Below are positions 1 to 10,886 of a stretch of DNA of 64,000 nt, piece after piece. Below the pieces are notes generated by a model. The model did not search any database. It had not been told where the DNA came from and saw only the letters and a program-made list of their open reading frames with translations. The translations under genes were made by a program, and so were the position numbers. Position 1 is the stretch's first letter. Each line of letters opens with the position of its first letter. Source of the DNA: Wolfiporia cocos (lineage: Eukaryota > Basidiomycota > Agaricomycetes > Polyporales > Phaeolaceae); the NCBI GenBank assembly GCA_029448655.1, contig JACCLO010000012.1, positions 1,488,001 through 1,552,000 on the forward strand, in the 5' to 3' direction.

Positions 1-108
1 TATGGGCGACCCGGCGCTCCGACTGCATGCCATAAAGCACCTCGTTCCGCGGACGCGTAGACGTGAGACCCGCTGCGTCTCTCCTGTCCCCCTCTGACCA
101 CCTCTGCA

Positions 109-2825
109 ATGTCCGAAGTATATGGCCCCGGCGAGCTCGCGCCCATCCCGGACGATCTGAGCATCGTGCAGTTCATGCATGATCACCATCATTCAACTCG
201 ACCGGTCCCAAAGGATTTCGCCCCGTGGTTCATTGAGGAAGAGACGGGGAGACAGATTGGCTATGAAGAAGTACGTACGATCGACTGGGCTTTGGAATTA
301 TGGTTTCATAACGTTCCTCAGGTGAAAACCCGCACGAACGCGCTCGCGCAAGCACTGCATGCGCGGTGGGGTATAGGCGAGTTGCAGAGTAATATTGGAG
401 TGTGGGAACGCGGCTCACGCGCTGCTCGCAGGCGAGGATGATACTGGTATGCGCATATATACATCCATTCCGAAGGAACTGTAAACCCGTTTGATACAAC
501 GCTGTCTAGTCTGCATCTTCAGCCCCAACCATGTCGGTGAGCACCGCACGCACAGTCTTTCTCCTAGCCGCTGACTCAAGTCCCACAGACTATCCGATCG
601 TGACCTGGTGAGCCCAACCACGCCCGGCCAACTGCGTACTCATCCCTTTCAGGGCGGCGTTCAGACTCGGCGCAATCATCTCGTAACCCCATTCCGCTCT
701 TGAGCCGTGCAGCGGTCCTGACCCCACGCAGCGCAGCGAACCCCGCATACACCGCGGACGAGCTCGTCTACCAGCTCTCCGCGACGCACGCCAAGCTGCT
801 CGTCGTGCACCCGTGGAACCTCGCCGCGGGGCGCGCCGCCGCGCAGGCGGTCGGGCTGCCCGCGGCGCGCATCGTCCTCCTCGAGCGCGTCCCGCAGGCG
901 GGGCTCGTTACCCTTACGGAGCTCGTCACCGCGGGCGCGGCGGTGCCGCGGACGTTCGTCGAGCGCGCGCTGCGGCCGGGCGAGGGCAAGACCAAGCTTG
1001 CGTTCCTCAGCTTCTCGAGCGGGACGACGGGCTTGCCGAAGGTGCGCGCCATGGGTGCTCCGGGTGCTGAGAGTGGAAACTGAGGTGCTGGAGCAGGCTG
1101 TGCAGATCCCGCACTTCAGCTTGATCGCGAACGTGGTGCAGATTGCGTCGTTCGCGAAGACAGACCCGCACCCGCCGAAGGAGCACAGATACCGCCCTGG
1201 AGATGTCAGCATGGCAGGTGCGAAGAGCACGCTCACTGAGCGGGAGTATGCGTTGACATTTGTGCACAGTCTTGCCCTTTTACCGTAAGTTATTAAATTT
1301 CCAGCGGGCGGGTCATGGGAGCATGACCGTTCTCCAGATATCTACGGTCAAGTGATCAACATGCACTTCATGCCGTTTTATGGAGTACGTCTTACGCTAA
1401 ACGTGCTGGCCGAACACATGATCTGATCATACTCCTGGTAGTACTCGGTCGTGATCATTCCAAAGTTTGACTTCCTAGGGATGCTCAACAGCATCCAGCG
1501 CTACCACATCAACTTCCTGCCGTGCGTCCCAACCGTCCCAGCATCTTCGAGGCTAACCAAGGGACCAGCGTCGTCCCACCAATGATCGTCGCGCTTTGCA
1601 AGGTGCGCATAAGCGCACCCACACGAGCTCGCTGACCCAACGCCAACGCAGCACCCAGCGGTGCAGAAATACGACCTCTCCTCCGTGCGGCACATCGCCA
1701 GCGGCGCCGCGCCGCTGTCCTCCGAGCTCACCCTGCAGCTCGCGAAGGTGCTCCCGAACGCCTCCGTCGGCCAGGGCTACGGTGCGCACGCTCTCCCTCC
1801 CCCGCCGTCCGGCCGCTCACGGCACATCATCCCCCGCGGCGCGCGCAGGCATGACGGAGACGTGCACGGCGATCTCGTTCCCGCAGATCGACATGCACAT
1901 CTGCACGCCGGGGAGCGCGGGCGTGCTCCTCCCCGGGGTCGTCGTGCGCGTCGTGCGCGAGGACGGCGCGCTCGCGCCGCTCGGCGAGACCGGCGAGCTC
2001 GTCGTGTACAGCCCGTCGAACGCAGTGGGGTACCTGAACAACGACGAGGCGTGAGTGCGCGCGCGCTGTTCGCGTTGACGGTGGCTGACCCGTGCGTGCT
2101 GACGCGGGCGATTTGGTTTTGGTAGCACGCGGGAGACGTTCAGAGACGGGTGCGTCGTTCCGTGTGGAACGCCAGATTGTCGGTCGTTGATGAGAGCGCG
2201 GCAGATGGGTGCACACCGGCGACGAGGTCTATGTGAATGAGAAGAAGGAGCTGTTCGTGGTGGACCGCATCAAGGTGCGGCGTCTGTGCGCTGGTCTGGA
2301 CTTCGCCAACCATACTTTGTTCGCAGGATCTTATCAAAGTGAAGGGCTTCCAGGGTAAGTGGACATTCGTAGACGACGTTGCAATGACGGGGAACCTAAG
2401 CCTTCGTGCGCAGTGGCGCCGCCAGAGCTCGAAGGACACATCCTCGAGCTCCCTGACGTTTCTGACGTGTGCGTCGTCGGCGTGGCAGACGAGTACAGCG
2501 GCGAGGTCCCGCGCGCGTTCGTGGTCCCGAGCGCCGGCGCACAGGAGCGCATCAAGGGCAGCGCCGACGAGGCGCAGAGGATCAAGGACACCATCATCAA
2601 GGTGAGTCGCGGCGCCAGCCGCGTTGTGTGTCGTTGACGCTGAGCACGCGCCGGGTGTCCGCACAGCACGTCGCCGACCACAAGGTGCACTACAAGCGCC
2701 TCGCGGGCGGAGTCGAGTTCATCGACGCCGTGCCGAAGAATCCGAGCGGGAAGATCCTGCGGCGCATATTGCGCGACCGCACGCGCGCTGCGCAGGCAGC
2801 GTCCGCGAGCAAGGCCAAGCTGTGA
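109..2825 (+). CDS. Acyl/aryl-CoA ligase (AMP-binding, ANL superfamily), paralog 1, with PTS1-like C-terminus
   Basis: Activates a carboxylic acid (4-coumarate-, phenylacetate- or fatty-acid-like) with ATP and joins it to CoA. Spliced exons give an apparently intact protein of roughly 570 residues: the N-terminus starting MSEVYGPGEL, the P-loop-like A3 motif LSFSSGTTGLPK (about 983-1042), GQGYGMTET across the intron after 1780, the HTGDEVYVNEKKELFVVDRI block near 2213-2272, and the catalytic lysine motif PKNPSGKILRR (2733-2765). The ATG at 109 opens an exon that aligns with the paralog at 28491. At least 12 introns were inferred. Exon 2 (322-376) ends at a GC donor, and exon 3 (432-446) is only 15 nt. 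The C-terminal AKL fits a peroxisomal PTS1 signal. Substrate cannot be read from the sequence. Its convergent neighbour is a BTB gene, as part of a duplicated set. Confidence 0.9.
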
Positions 2826-3055
2826 TCACGCAGCGACATGCTTCATTTCTACTTTGAACGCGTATAGGGAGGGAAACTGGTTGCACATTCTGCTGGTTGT
2901 ACAGAGGGAGTAGAGACACACTGCCAAGTTATAACAATCACGAATGTCCTTCTCAGCGTCAGCGAGTTACCAGCACGCCGCAAACTTCGCAAATAATCAG
3001 TAAGGTATGTATTAGTCACAGAGGAAGCTCTGATAGGCAGCAGTGGAGCGTCCAC

Positions 3056-3824
3056 TCAGTGTGGCTCCTCTTTCTTGACGTCGAGCCTGTCGACATCAAT
3101 AGGGTTGACGGGGGTATTCCCCATCCGCCGCTCTTCGCGCATAGTTGCGATCAAGATCGCCTCTTCCATCCCGAGCCGGTTGCCCTCCGCGAGCGTCAGC
3201 GGCTCGGTACGGCTCACCAGCTCCCACCGCGCGGCGTCGGCGCGGAGCAGCCCCCGCATGTTATGCTCCCGCGCGAGCACGATGCGGTCCACGGGCGTCG
3301 CGACCGCCTGGACGCGCTCCAGCGCGATTTCGTGCAGCTGCAGGAACCCCCAGTCGGCCGCAAAGCGCACGACGGAGAGCCACTCCTCTGCGGTTTGAAG
3401 GTCGTGCTGCCCGAGCAGCTGCCTGCGGGATCGCACCGTACTTGATCGAGCTGTGTGGATGCGAGGGAGAGCGCCTACCTCGGGTACAAGAGGGAGAGGA
3501 AGCGCTCCCAGTCGACGCGGCGCACGAGCGCGAGCTCGATGGGCCCCTCAGCATCGCCGTTGGTTGCGGTGTTGAAGAACAGCTGCTGGAAGGTCTTCGA
3601 GTCGCGGAAGTGGTACCGGTGCACGTTGTACAGGACGCCCTCGACCTGTGTTGGCATCGTTCCGTGGTCGTACCTCGCATGCGAAGGGAAGGTACATAGA
3701 TAAATACCTGGAAGACCACATTCCCGTCGTCGAAGTAGAACCTTTGGTGCTCGATAAGGTAGTCTGTCCCGGGACTGCTTGGAGGTATAGAGCAGTCCCC
3801 GGATGACTCGCTTTTTACGCCCAT
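3056..3824 (-). CDS. BTB/POZ domain protein, copy 1
   Basis: A small BTB/POZ protein of the kind strongly expanded in Agaricomycetes; these are presumed protein-interaction or Cul3-adaptor proteins, and the role of this one is unknown. Three exons on the minus strand: exon 1 from the ATG at 3824 (HQRFYFDDGNVVFQ), exon 2 with the BTB core (GVLYNVHRYHFRDSKTFQQL, then a WERFLSLLYP end), and exon 3 with QTAEEWLSVVRFAADWGF and the C-terminal helices up to the stop at 3056. The introns begin with GT and end with AG. The frame is open throughout. It is close to the gene at 21100-21852 and shares its intron positions, so the two are duplicates. It converges on the CoA ligase. Confidence 0.85.
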
Positions 3825-4025
3825 ATCAAAATAAAACCTGAAATTTCAATGTGCTATCTGAAAGGGGACGGGAGAGAGATGATCGATCTTTTGCGCGTCG
3901 CTATCCAATGCCTCGGCTGCAGCCGGTACGGTGCCCATTAAGCGAGCCTGATCGCCGAGGTTGTCCGTCCTGCAATGCAGTTGCAACGGTACTTGTAACT
4001 ATGGGAATTTGATTGAACGTACATA

Positions 4026-4188
4026 CAGGTCAGCGTTACCCTCATATGATAAACGCGACTCGCCATCGCCATTGCATCATGAGGATCTGATACTCCCTGG
4101 CTCGCGTAGCCCTTGACGAGCTGCGCGGCGAGTCTATCATACAACCCGACCTAGCCGGGGTGCGAGTGCGCGACGTGCCGCACGTCTA
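4026..4188 (-). pseudogene. Carrier-family gene fragment (decayed copy of the carrier at 22265-23370)
   Basis: On the minus strand the fragment reads YDRLAAQLVKGYASQGV, matching the last exon of the carrier gene at 22265 (YDGLAAQLVKGFVSQGV). Similarity continues past the coding end in both copies (GAGTCGCGTTT, then a stretch like ATGAGGGTAACGCTGACC), and upstream into a mutated ACGTGCGGC block. No transmembrane repeats or upstream exons are found nearby, so this is a remnant of the last exon and the sequence after it. It lies just beyond the 5' end of BTB copy 1, the same relative place as the intact carrier next to BTB copy 2. This is the main sign that the two loci arose by a segmental duplication. 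Confidence 0.8.
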
Positions 4189-4200
4189 GGATAGTCGTCC

Positions 4201-4794
4201 TCGCCGCGCCGCGCCAGAATCAGCCACACTGTCTACAACCCACAAGGACCCGTAAATTGGGACACTGGTCGTAATCAAAAGAGGGAGCGACGGGCGTAGA
4301 TAGCGAAGGTGACAGGCTCCGCTCCCGTGCTTGTCGGGTGCTAACAATAGGAGGATCAGCTGGACACCGTGGGAGCGCCAAGAATAGCCCCTCCCACGAG
4401 GTCCATAGCCGCTCACGTGCCGCCTGGCTCAAAGAGGCAGCTCTACTAAGCGCGCGGAGGGAAAATTCCTCATTTGGAGGATAATAGCGAAGTTCAGCCA
4501 TTCCGGGTCGCACGCCCACAGGTGGACCCACAAGCACCCACAGCTAATCGCCACAACTAACACGGTTCTCACGCACCCCGTGACCTGAGAGAAGCAACCA
4601 ATCCACCACCAAAAAAGGTCAACACCAATCCGCGGGCGCTAGGAGGGCATCTTTACTGTTATAAGAACACGACCCTCGCCTGCCGTCCCCACACCCCCGC
4701 GACCGCGTCTGACCCCGCCTGTCCCCCACCAAACTCCTGCTGAGCCCCTCCCCTCCTCTCAACTCCTGCTGAACCCTCCCCTCCCCGTCCTACC
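4201..4794. promoter_or_regulatory. Intergenic region with a pyrimidine-rich tandem repeat before the Clp1-like start
   Basis: No gene was seen here. Just before the ATG at 4795 lie two imperfect copies of a unit of about 28 bp (AACTCCTGCTGA followed by CCCTCCCCTCC; about 4734-4786) inside a C/T-rich tract. CT-rich tracts near the start are common in strongly expressed fungal promoters; a role here is inference only. Confidence 0.4.
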
Positions 4795-6007
4795 ATGGCC
4801 CCCATAGTCAGCTCCGCTACCGCCGCGCACAAGACCCGCACCAGGCAGGTCCGCTCACAACCCAAGGCAATTTACTCGATCATCGGCGACGGCGTCGCCT
4901 CCTATCGAAAGGTGCCCCGCGACCGCGCCCGCGCCGCGGCGAAACGCCGGACGATGACCGCCGTCAGCACGTTCGTCACCCACAGCCACGCGCCGACAGA
5001 GGTCACCTTCGACGTCACGGGCAAAGCGCCCCCGCCACCGTGCGATGCAGGCCTCCCCGAGTCGGAGCGGACGCGCATCGCCATTCGCCTGCCGCGGCAG
5101 CTCCAGCGCCCGCACAAGCGGGTCTTGACCAACACGAAGGTCGTCCAGATCGACTCGACGCTCGGCAAGGTGCCGATCGAGTACGTGCAAGACAAGCTCG
5201 CCGAGCTCGGACCCACGTACGTGTGCTTCCTCCCCTCGCGTCCGCGCATCGCGCTCACGCAACAGCCCCCACAGGATGGCGCGCGTCGTCGCGCACTCCG
5301 CGATCGACGCAGCGATCACCGCGGAAACCGTCGTCCCGCGGCGCGTGCGCGTCCGCCTCGGCGACATCTCTGCGGAGCCCCCGACGCACGTCTTCGCCGT
5401 GCACGAGCGCACGCCCGCCGCGCGGCGGAGCACGGTCTCGCTCGTCCCGACGCACGACATCGTCTGGGCCGCGAACAGCGCGACGCTCCCTGAGCTCGGC
5501 AGACCGCGCCGCGCGCCGCCGCCCGCGCTCGCGCCCGGAAGCGAGATCACGCTCCCCGTCGTCCCCGTGCGCGTCGCGGACGTGCCCGCGTTCCCCACGT
5601 TCATGGAGTACGTCTACAACAAGCGCGCGGACCTCCTCCTCGCGCGCCTCCTCCCCGACACCGCCCCCGACGCCGCGGCGCAGACCGCGCCCCGCGCGAT
5701 CGTCGCGTACGCAGAGCAGCTCGCCGCCACGTGCCCTGTCCCCGCCCTCCTCCGCCAGGTCCGCGTCGTCCGCGGCGTCTGGGCGAATGCCGCCGCGTTT
5801 GGCGTGTACGATGCCGGCCTCTGGGCCGCGCTGGACCTCGCGTGGGAGATTATACTGCACGCGCTTGCGTTTGCGACGGGCACGAGTCTTGATGAGATGG
5901 ACAGTGTGCGTCTCGCGGAGGAGGACGACATGACGAGCACGCCGCCGCCACCCCGACACCGCCGCCGACGGAATGAGCCCGCTGGGGCGCCCGCGCTAGG
6001 ACAGTAG
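4795..6007 (+). CDS. Clp1-like (clampless-1 family) protein
   Basis: A two-exon gene. Exon 1 runs from ATG 4795 to about 5216; an intron starting GTACGTGTGC ends at the AG near 5272; exon 2 runs to the stop at 6007. The protein is basic and proline/alanine-rich at both ends with a conserved centre: RVLTNTKVVQIDSTLGKVPI, then PTHDIVWAANSATLP, ITLPVVPVRVADVPAFPTF with EYVYNKRADLLLARLLP, and near the C-terminus WANAAAFGVYDAGLWAALDL followed by HALAFATG. These blocks resemble my recollection of basidiomycete Clp1 proteins, which act in clamp-cell formation in Coprinopsis and in dikaryon proliferation in Ustilago. No catalytic motif was seen. The family assignment comes from memory and could not be searched; the exon structure is sound. 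Confidence 0.6.
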
Positions 6008-6784
6008 AGGCTTGCGTTTGTCGTAGGTAGTCATGTATTATCATTATTGTCGTGTAAAAGGGACCGACGTGTATAGTAGGTAGCTAGCGCTTCGATTTTC
6101 CTGTTGTTTCAATCTTATTTAAAACTCGAGTCGGTCTCGTCGACGACTCACTCTCATAAATCAGCGTGGACCGAGTGAAGCATGGAAGATCGAGAGCTGT
6201 AGCATTTACAACACGTCCGATCGAGGGCGTTCAACATCATGCATCATGCATCGTAAACTGTGCGGATGGCAGGGGGCGCCTAGCAGAGGCTGAGCTGATC
6301 GCCTTGCTTAGCGCCCGCGCCGTGCAGCCTCGCGCAATGCCCCTGCAAAGCCATAAGGCTAGTACATGACAACTGCATGTCAGTATTCTGTGTTGAGGAT
6401 TTGCCTGCATGAGACGACGCGACTTGACACCGTGCTCGCGCGCGACTGCTCGGTCTGTTGCAGTGCTTGATCCTCGCTCTCCCGGCCTTTTAGCACCTCC
6501 TCCTAGCCACTGCCAGGCTCTAGACATCAAACAGTAGGCTCATAAATCAGCCTGAGTATAGGAAGACAGTTGTTCCTATCAAACAGTGTGAAGCGGCCCG
6601 CGGGCCTGCGTCTCCGCTGCATATTCTCCTGCTGTCTTGCTCTAGTTGAAGCACTCGAGCTGAGCGCCGCGTTCACATTGGACGGTGAGCACCAACGCGC
6701 AGCCCAACGGCTTTGGTTCCACCATTCCGTCCGCTTATGGCTCCATCAGCACTGTGCGCTACGAAGCAAGTAATATCTCGAGCG
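6008..6784. other. Intergenic stretch, no gene seen
   Basis: Contains the 3' flank of the Clp1-like gene and a short CATCATGCATCATGCAT motif near 6236. No supported ORF or RNA gene. It ends with the 8-bp CTCGAGCG (6777-6784), which is the left target duplication of the element that follows. Confidence 0.5.
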
Positions 6785-7413
6785 TAGTGATGTGCCAGGC
6801 CCGGCCCGGCTCAAAAGCCCCGGCTTTGGCCCGGCTTTGGACGGCCTTGGCTTTTCAAAACCTCAGGCCGGGCCCCCATTGACGGCCCAGGGCTTGGCCC
6901 GGCCCGGCCTGGGGCTTGCCCGGGGCCTGGCACTGTGAGGATGATCATCACTGTAGCCACACAAACTCATAACGTACCTTCTCCAACTATCTTCTGACAA
7001 AGCCAAGCTCCAGTATCTTCAATAATTAGTGAATTATAGTGTGAAATCATCATTTCACCGGCACGGTGCTCTGTGGCGCGCCTTCCAAATGGGGCATCGT
7101 ATAGGCGCCCAAAAGTGAGCGACAGGCTTCAGCACCAAATATTCAATCCATGGGACTATCCTCTTGCTTGAATTTAATAATATAGACATACTTCATTGGA
7201 ATATGGCATACTGCTACTATATATATCCTTATGTCATAGTTACTAGACATTTTATCCGTTAGAGCTTTCAGGCCGGGGCTCACGGCTTGGCCCGGCCCGG
7301 CTTGAGACACAAGCCGGGCCCTGAGCCGTGGTGTAGGGCCCGGCCTGGCCCGGCCCAAGTAGGGCTTGGCCCGGCCCTGCCTATGGCCCAAAGCCGGGCC
7401 TGGCACATCACTA
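6785..7413. mobile_element. Non-autonomous hAT-like DNA transposon A (629 bp)
   Basis: The ends are inverted repeats starting TAGTGATGTGCCAGGCCCGG; the right end is its reverse complement. The element is flanked by a perfect 8-bp target duplication CTCGAGCG (6777-6784 and 7414-7421). An 8-bp duplication with TAGTG-type ends is the hAT signature. About 140 bp at each end is dense with GGCCCGGC/GCCGGGCC words, which look like subterminal transposase-binding repeats, while the middle (about 6930-7265) is AT-rich. No transposase is encoded, so it would depend on a hAT source elsewhere. Confidence 0.9.
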
Positions 7414-7807
7414 CTCGAGCGCCACAATCAGCCTGACAAGTAATACTCCTCTTTGGCTGCGAACCATGCCTGGGCCCCCAACGGTGCTTCATATCGGTTT
7501 GGACTTTACGCGCCAACTCTGCGCAGATGAGATCCAGTGGAATAGCCGAGTAAACGGGTTACGAGCGGTGCCATTAAATGGCTCGTCGAGCTATAGATAT
7601 GCTATGAGCTGCAATCCATGCTGATCACCTGAAGAGCAGTATCCTCTAATGTCATCCACGTATGACAGGTGTCATGAAAGCGTAAGGTTGGACAGAATCG
7701 TGATAGCGGAGGGAAGGTGATCCCTGTTGTCGAAATTCACGGGAAGGCGCCCGCTCGTGAGGCTACGCGCTCCCTTTCGGACTCCAGGGACTTCGTCTGG
7801 GAGGGAC
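7414..7807. other. Spacer between element A and the foldback element
   Basis: Starts with the right target duplication CTCGAGCG. No supported gene; unremarkable unique sequence. Confidence 0.4.
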
Positions 7808-8509
7808 TTCAGTCAATTATCTTAATCTGCCAACTGCCCTTCGCTTAAGAAATCGCAGTTGCGAGCTAGGTTTGCACGCAGATAAATCTGCTAGCTGCGG
7901 CAGATTAATCTACTGTGACAATAAAATGATATGTTCAGGATTCGAACCAAGGACATTAGCACAGATGAGAATAACAGCATCGCAGCATGCATTAGCCAAC
8001 TGAGCTACAGTGCAACTAGTGTCTGCCCCATTTTAAGCAATATATAGAGTATTTTGTAAACTTCATTTTCGCAGTTTAACATCTTCCATAACACAAATAC
8101 AAATGAATCTGCCTCTAAAGACCTGTGATTCCAGTGTATTCAGCTTTCCCATTGTGAGTTGCTCCAGGTCAAGCATGGTAAATCAAGCTACCACTATCAT
8201 TGAATTCTGTATGCTTGTTGTAGCAGTTAGTTGCCTTGATGATTTGTGGAAATTGTGTGTAAAATTTGCGTTATATTTTTTTGATTGGTCAATGGTAATT
8301 GTTGCCACTATGGCTCAGTTGGCTAATTATGCTGCGATGCTCTTATTCTCATCTGTGCTAAGGTCTTTGGTTTGAATCTTGGATGTACCATTTTATTGTC
8401 ACAGTAGATTAATCTGCCACAGCTAACAGATTAATCTGTGTGCAAACCTAGCTCGCAACTGCGATTTCTTAAGTGAAGGGCAGTTGGCAGATTAAGATAA
8501 TTGACTGAA
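7808..8509. mobile_element. 702-bp foldback element with about 200-bp inverted arms carrying tRNA-like promoters
   Basis: The left arm (about 7808-8014) and right arm (about 8299-8509) are near-identical inverted repeats, beginning TTCAGTCAATTATCTTAATC from either end. Each arm holds a tRNA-like unit: minus strand 8008-7930 with an A-box-like TAGCTCAGTTGG and B-box-like GGTTCGAATCC, and plus strand 8310-8385 with TGGCTCAGTTGG and the weaker GGTTTGAATCT. The tRNA folds themselves are poor, so these are tRNA-derived, not functional tRNAs. The loop (about 8015-8298) is AT-rich with no recognised protein. A clear target duplication was not found. It is either a foldback/MITE that took up a tRNA-like sequence, or two SINE-like copies in head-to-head orientation. 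Confidence 0.75.
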
Positions 8510-9491
8510 ACTCTACCATCTGGATGGGTTACAAACGCACGGCATAGGTACGTACAATCCGTCCCGTTTTATGCTAACGGTGACTCATCTGCCTGTACCG
8601 CCCCGATTATCAGCCCCCCCGACTCCCGCCGCACCCGCCATTTCCGCTTTGGTGCGCTATTGACTCCAATCGATGCGCAACTCCGATCACACCATTGCAC
8701 GCCGAGCATGTCGACCTCCAACACCTGTAACGGTTGTCGACAACTAATTTAAATATGAAATCTCATACTAAAAGTTCTCCTTTTCACTGATTTTGGTTCG
8801 TGACCTTTGAGCACACAAATTTGGTGTAGTACCTGAGCGACTAACGCAGGATCCTAGTTATCTGTCATCAACTGAGTTTCGTCTGTAACTTGATTATAGA
8901 AGCTCTTGGAGATGAGTATGATGAACAGTTGACCAACAATCATGTTGGAGACACTTTCAGGTCCAATACAGTCGTACACCTAAGAGCACCCCTTATTACT
9001 GCTTTAATCAAATTGACTTGATCACAGAATGGCACTGGAGACCCGTTGCACTGCTTTTCCGGGCACCGGTGCCTGCAGTGAAGAGGCACGGGCAGATCAG
9101 CACCAACACACCATCCTGTTCAATTCAGCTTGTTCATCTCTAACACACGGCATTGAGTCGCACGCAGAGGTGCCACGTGATAAATCTCTGTGCCAATGTC
9201 AGATGTGGCCAGTTTGCCCTTTATTGTGAGTAAGCTTCATGCAGCTGCATCAAGCAGAGCAACTTCGTGCATTAGATCAGGTGTGTTATACCACTGGCAT
9301 ACTTGTGATCATGTGGGTATATGCATAGACACAGACGTCCTCAGTCCTGCATGCGCCACAACTGGAAGTGCCCGTTGACATGTGGCATCACAGGCGCTCC
9401 ACCAGATGCTCTGCTGCGTACGTTGGGGCCAAATACAACTCTTCATCAAAGGCTAATACTGCCGGTAGTTCACGACCTCAATTGGAAAGGC
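8510..9491. other. Intergenic or decayed 5' part of the MBOAT-like gene
   Basis: No intact ORF is supported. The part nearest 9340-9490 may hold decayed upstream exons of the MBOAT-like gene (a word like ALHQMLCC resembles the conserved WHQ region of such enzymes), but stop codons and frame changes prevent a firm call. Confidence 0.3.
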
Positions 9492-10886
9492 GGTGTGCCA
9501 GCTACTATTCCTGCGGCCACGATCGAAGGCGTCGTCCTACATGCAGCTCTACATTGCGTTCGTCGTGTCGGGCATCATAAACTGCAGCGGCGACCTGATG
9601 GTCGGCCGGGGAATCCTCAGCGCATTGTTCCCGTTCTACTTAATGCAAGCTATCATGATTATGCTTGAGGACGCAGTCATAAGCATTGCGTGCAAGAGGG
9701 GCTTGATGAGCTCGAGCAGGTAGTGTTGTGAGGTCCGGTCTCAAGGACCGCTAAAGACCAAGGACCGGACCAGGACCAGACTGACTAGGACCGATTCAAC
9801 GGTCCGGTCCAGTCCTGGTCCTGACATGGTCTTGGTCCCGGTCCTTCTGAGTGGTCAGATTTTGCAGGACCGGTTCTGGACCGGTCCCGAATTTAACGTA
9901 GAATAGCACTTATAATGTGGCTACTCCAAGGTAGGGAACCATGACTGACCAATTTACAATAAAACCAAAGTATTCAAGACCCCCTAGAGTGGGTCTACAT
10001 CATGTATATACCACTGGCTATTAGGGTAAACACATCAGACAGAAGCTGACATGAATAGTAACAACCAAAAACCTTCTGATTTATGATACAATGAAGCACT
10101 GCTATTGTCTTGGGCAATGCTTGGCACACACAGGTTGTCCTCATATTATCACTAGTTTTGCTGACTGACATGCAGTTGTGTATTCTCCCATCCAGTAGTG
10201 TTAACACTCACATCTTATGGTACACATGCATGGTGCATTCAATATCACCCAGCTATTGGCAGAGTGCTGCTTAGCAGTAGTTATATGCTACTCATTGTGG
10301 CACATACAAAAATGCAACACATGATCTCATCAGATACAACTTGAGGTGTGCAGTTACTGCAGTGTCATTTCTGTGTGTTGACTTCAGTATACAATTTTAC
10401 TTTCAGAAATCAAGAATCAGTGCACCATAGCCAATTTTTGGGCTGTACTTAGTATGTTCTGGTATATATCAAGTAGTAAGTACACTTTTGTTGCAGTTTC
10501 TGACATATAAAACTATAGTTAAGTCAATAACCACTTGATCGGTCCTGGACCGGTCCAGACCGGTCCTAGGACCGCTATAGGACCGCAGTCCTACTTGGGA
10601 CTGGTCTTCAGTCCGGTCCCTCGTTGCCCATGGCGGTCCGGTCCTGGTCCCGGTCCTCGGTCCTGCCCAAAACATGCAAAAGACCGGACCGGACCGGACC
10701 TCACAACACTACGAGCAGGTGGACGCAATTCGTCGGGTACATTTGGTCAATGGTGTGGTTCGGTATCTCTTCACCGTGAGCTGCAAACTGGTCTATGAGG
10801 CCTTGAGGGCTGGGGCTGATGCTGCAGAACGTGTCTCGTTCTCACTTATTGCGATAGCTTCACACAAAATGATCCATTGTATGTAG
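9492..10886 (+). pseudogene. MBOAT_2 / wax-synthase-like acyltransferase, split by hAT element B
   Basis: Left of the insertion the frame reads RSKASSYMQLYIAFVVSGII, then LFPFYLMQAIMIMLEDAVIS and up to GLMSSSR at 9720. Right of the element it resumes in the same frame with WTQFVGYIWSMVWFGISSP (from 10719), typical of the C-terminal half of fungal MBOAT_2 proteins that acylate terpenoids and similar products in membranes. A further piece, KLVYEALRAGADAAERVSFS (about 10774-10833), is in another frame, so there is at least one frameshift besides the insertion. The N-terminal half is missing or unrecognisable. Removing the element plus one target duplication would rejoin the two halves in frame, so the insertion came into a gene that was still readable here. 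Confidence 0.75.
9721..10711. mobile_element. Non-autonomous hAT-like DNA transposon B (991 bp) inserted in a coding exon
   Basis: Perfect terminal inverted repeats of about 18 bp (TAGTGTTGTGAGGTCCGG) and a perfect 8-bp target duplication CGAGCAGG at 9713-9720 and 10712-10719. The outer 150-180 bp on both sides is packed with alternating GGACCGG/CCGGTCC words; the centre (about 9900-10520) is AT-rich and unrelated. It has the same end logic as elements A and C (TAGTG start, 8-bp duplication, dense subterminal repeats) but a different repeat word, so it belongs to a separate subfamily. No transposase is present. Confidence 0.92.

Noticed and set aside
322..446. CoA ligase 1 looked broken after GIG because no GT donor fits
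   Set aside because: A GC donor at 377 plus a 15-nt exon restores the frame, and the paralog at 28061-28126 has the same structure.
4855..5604. Long minus-strand frames opposite the Clp1-like gene
   Set aside because: GC-rich coding DNA gives long antisense frames; these are Arg/Ala-rich low-complexity shadows without domains.
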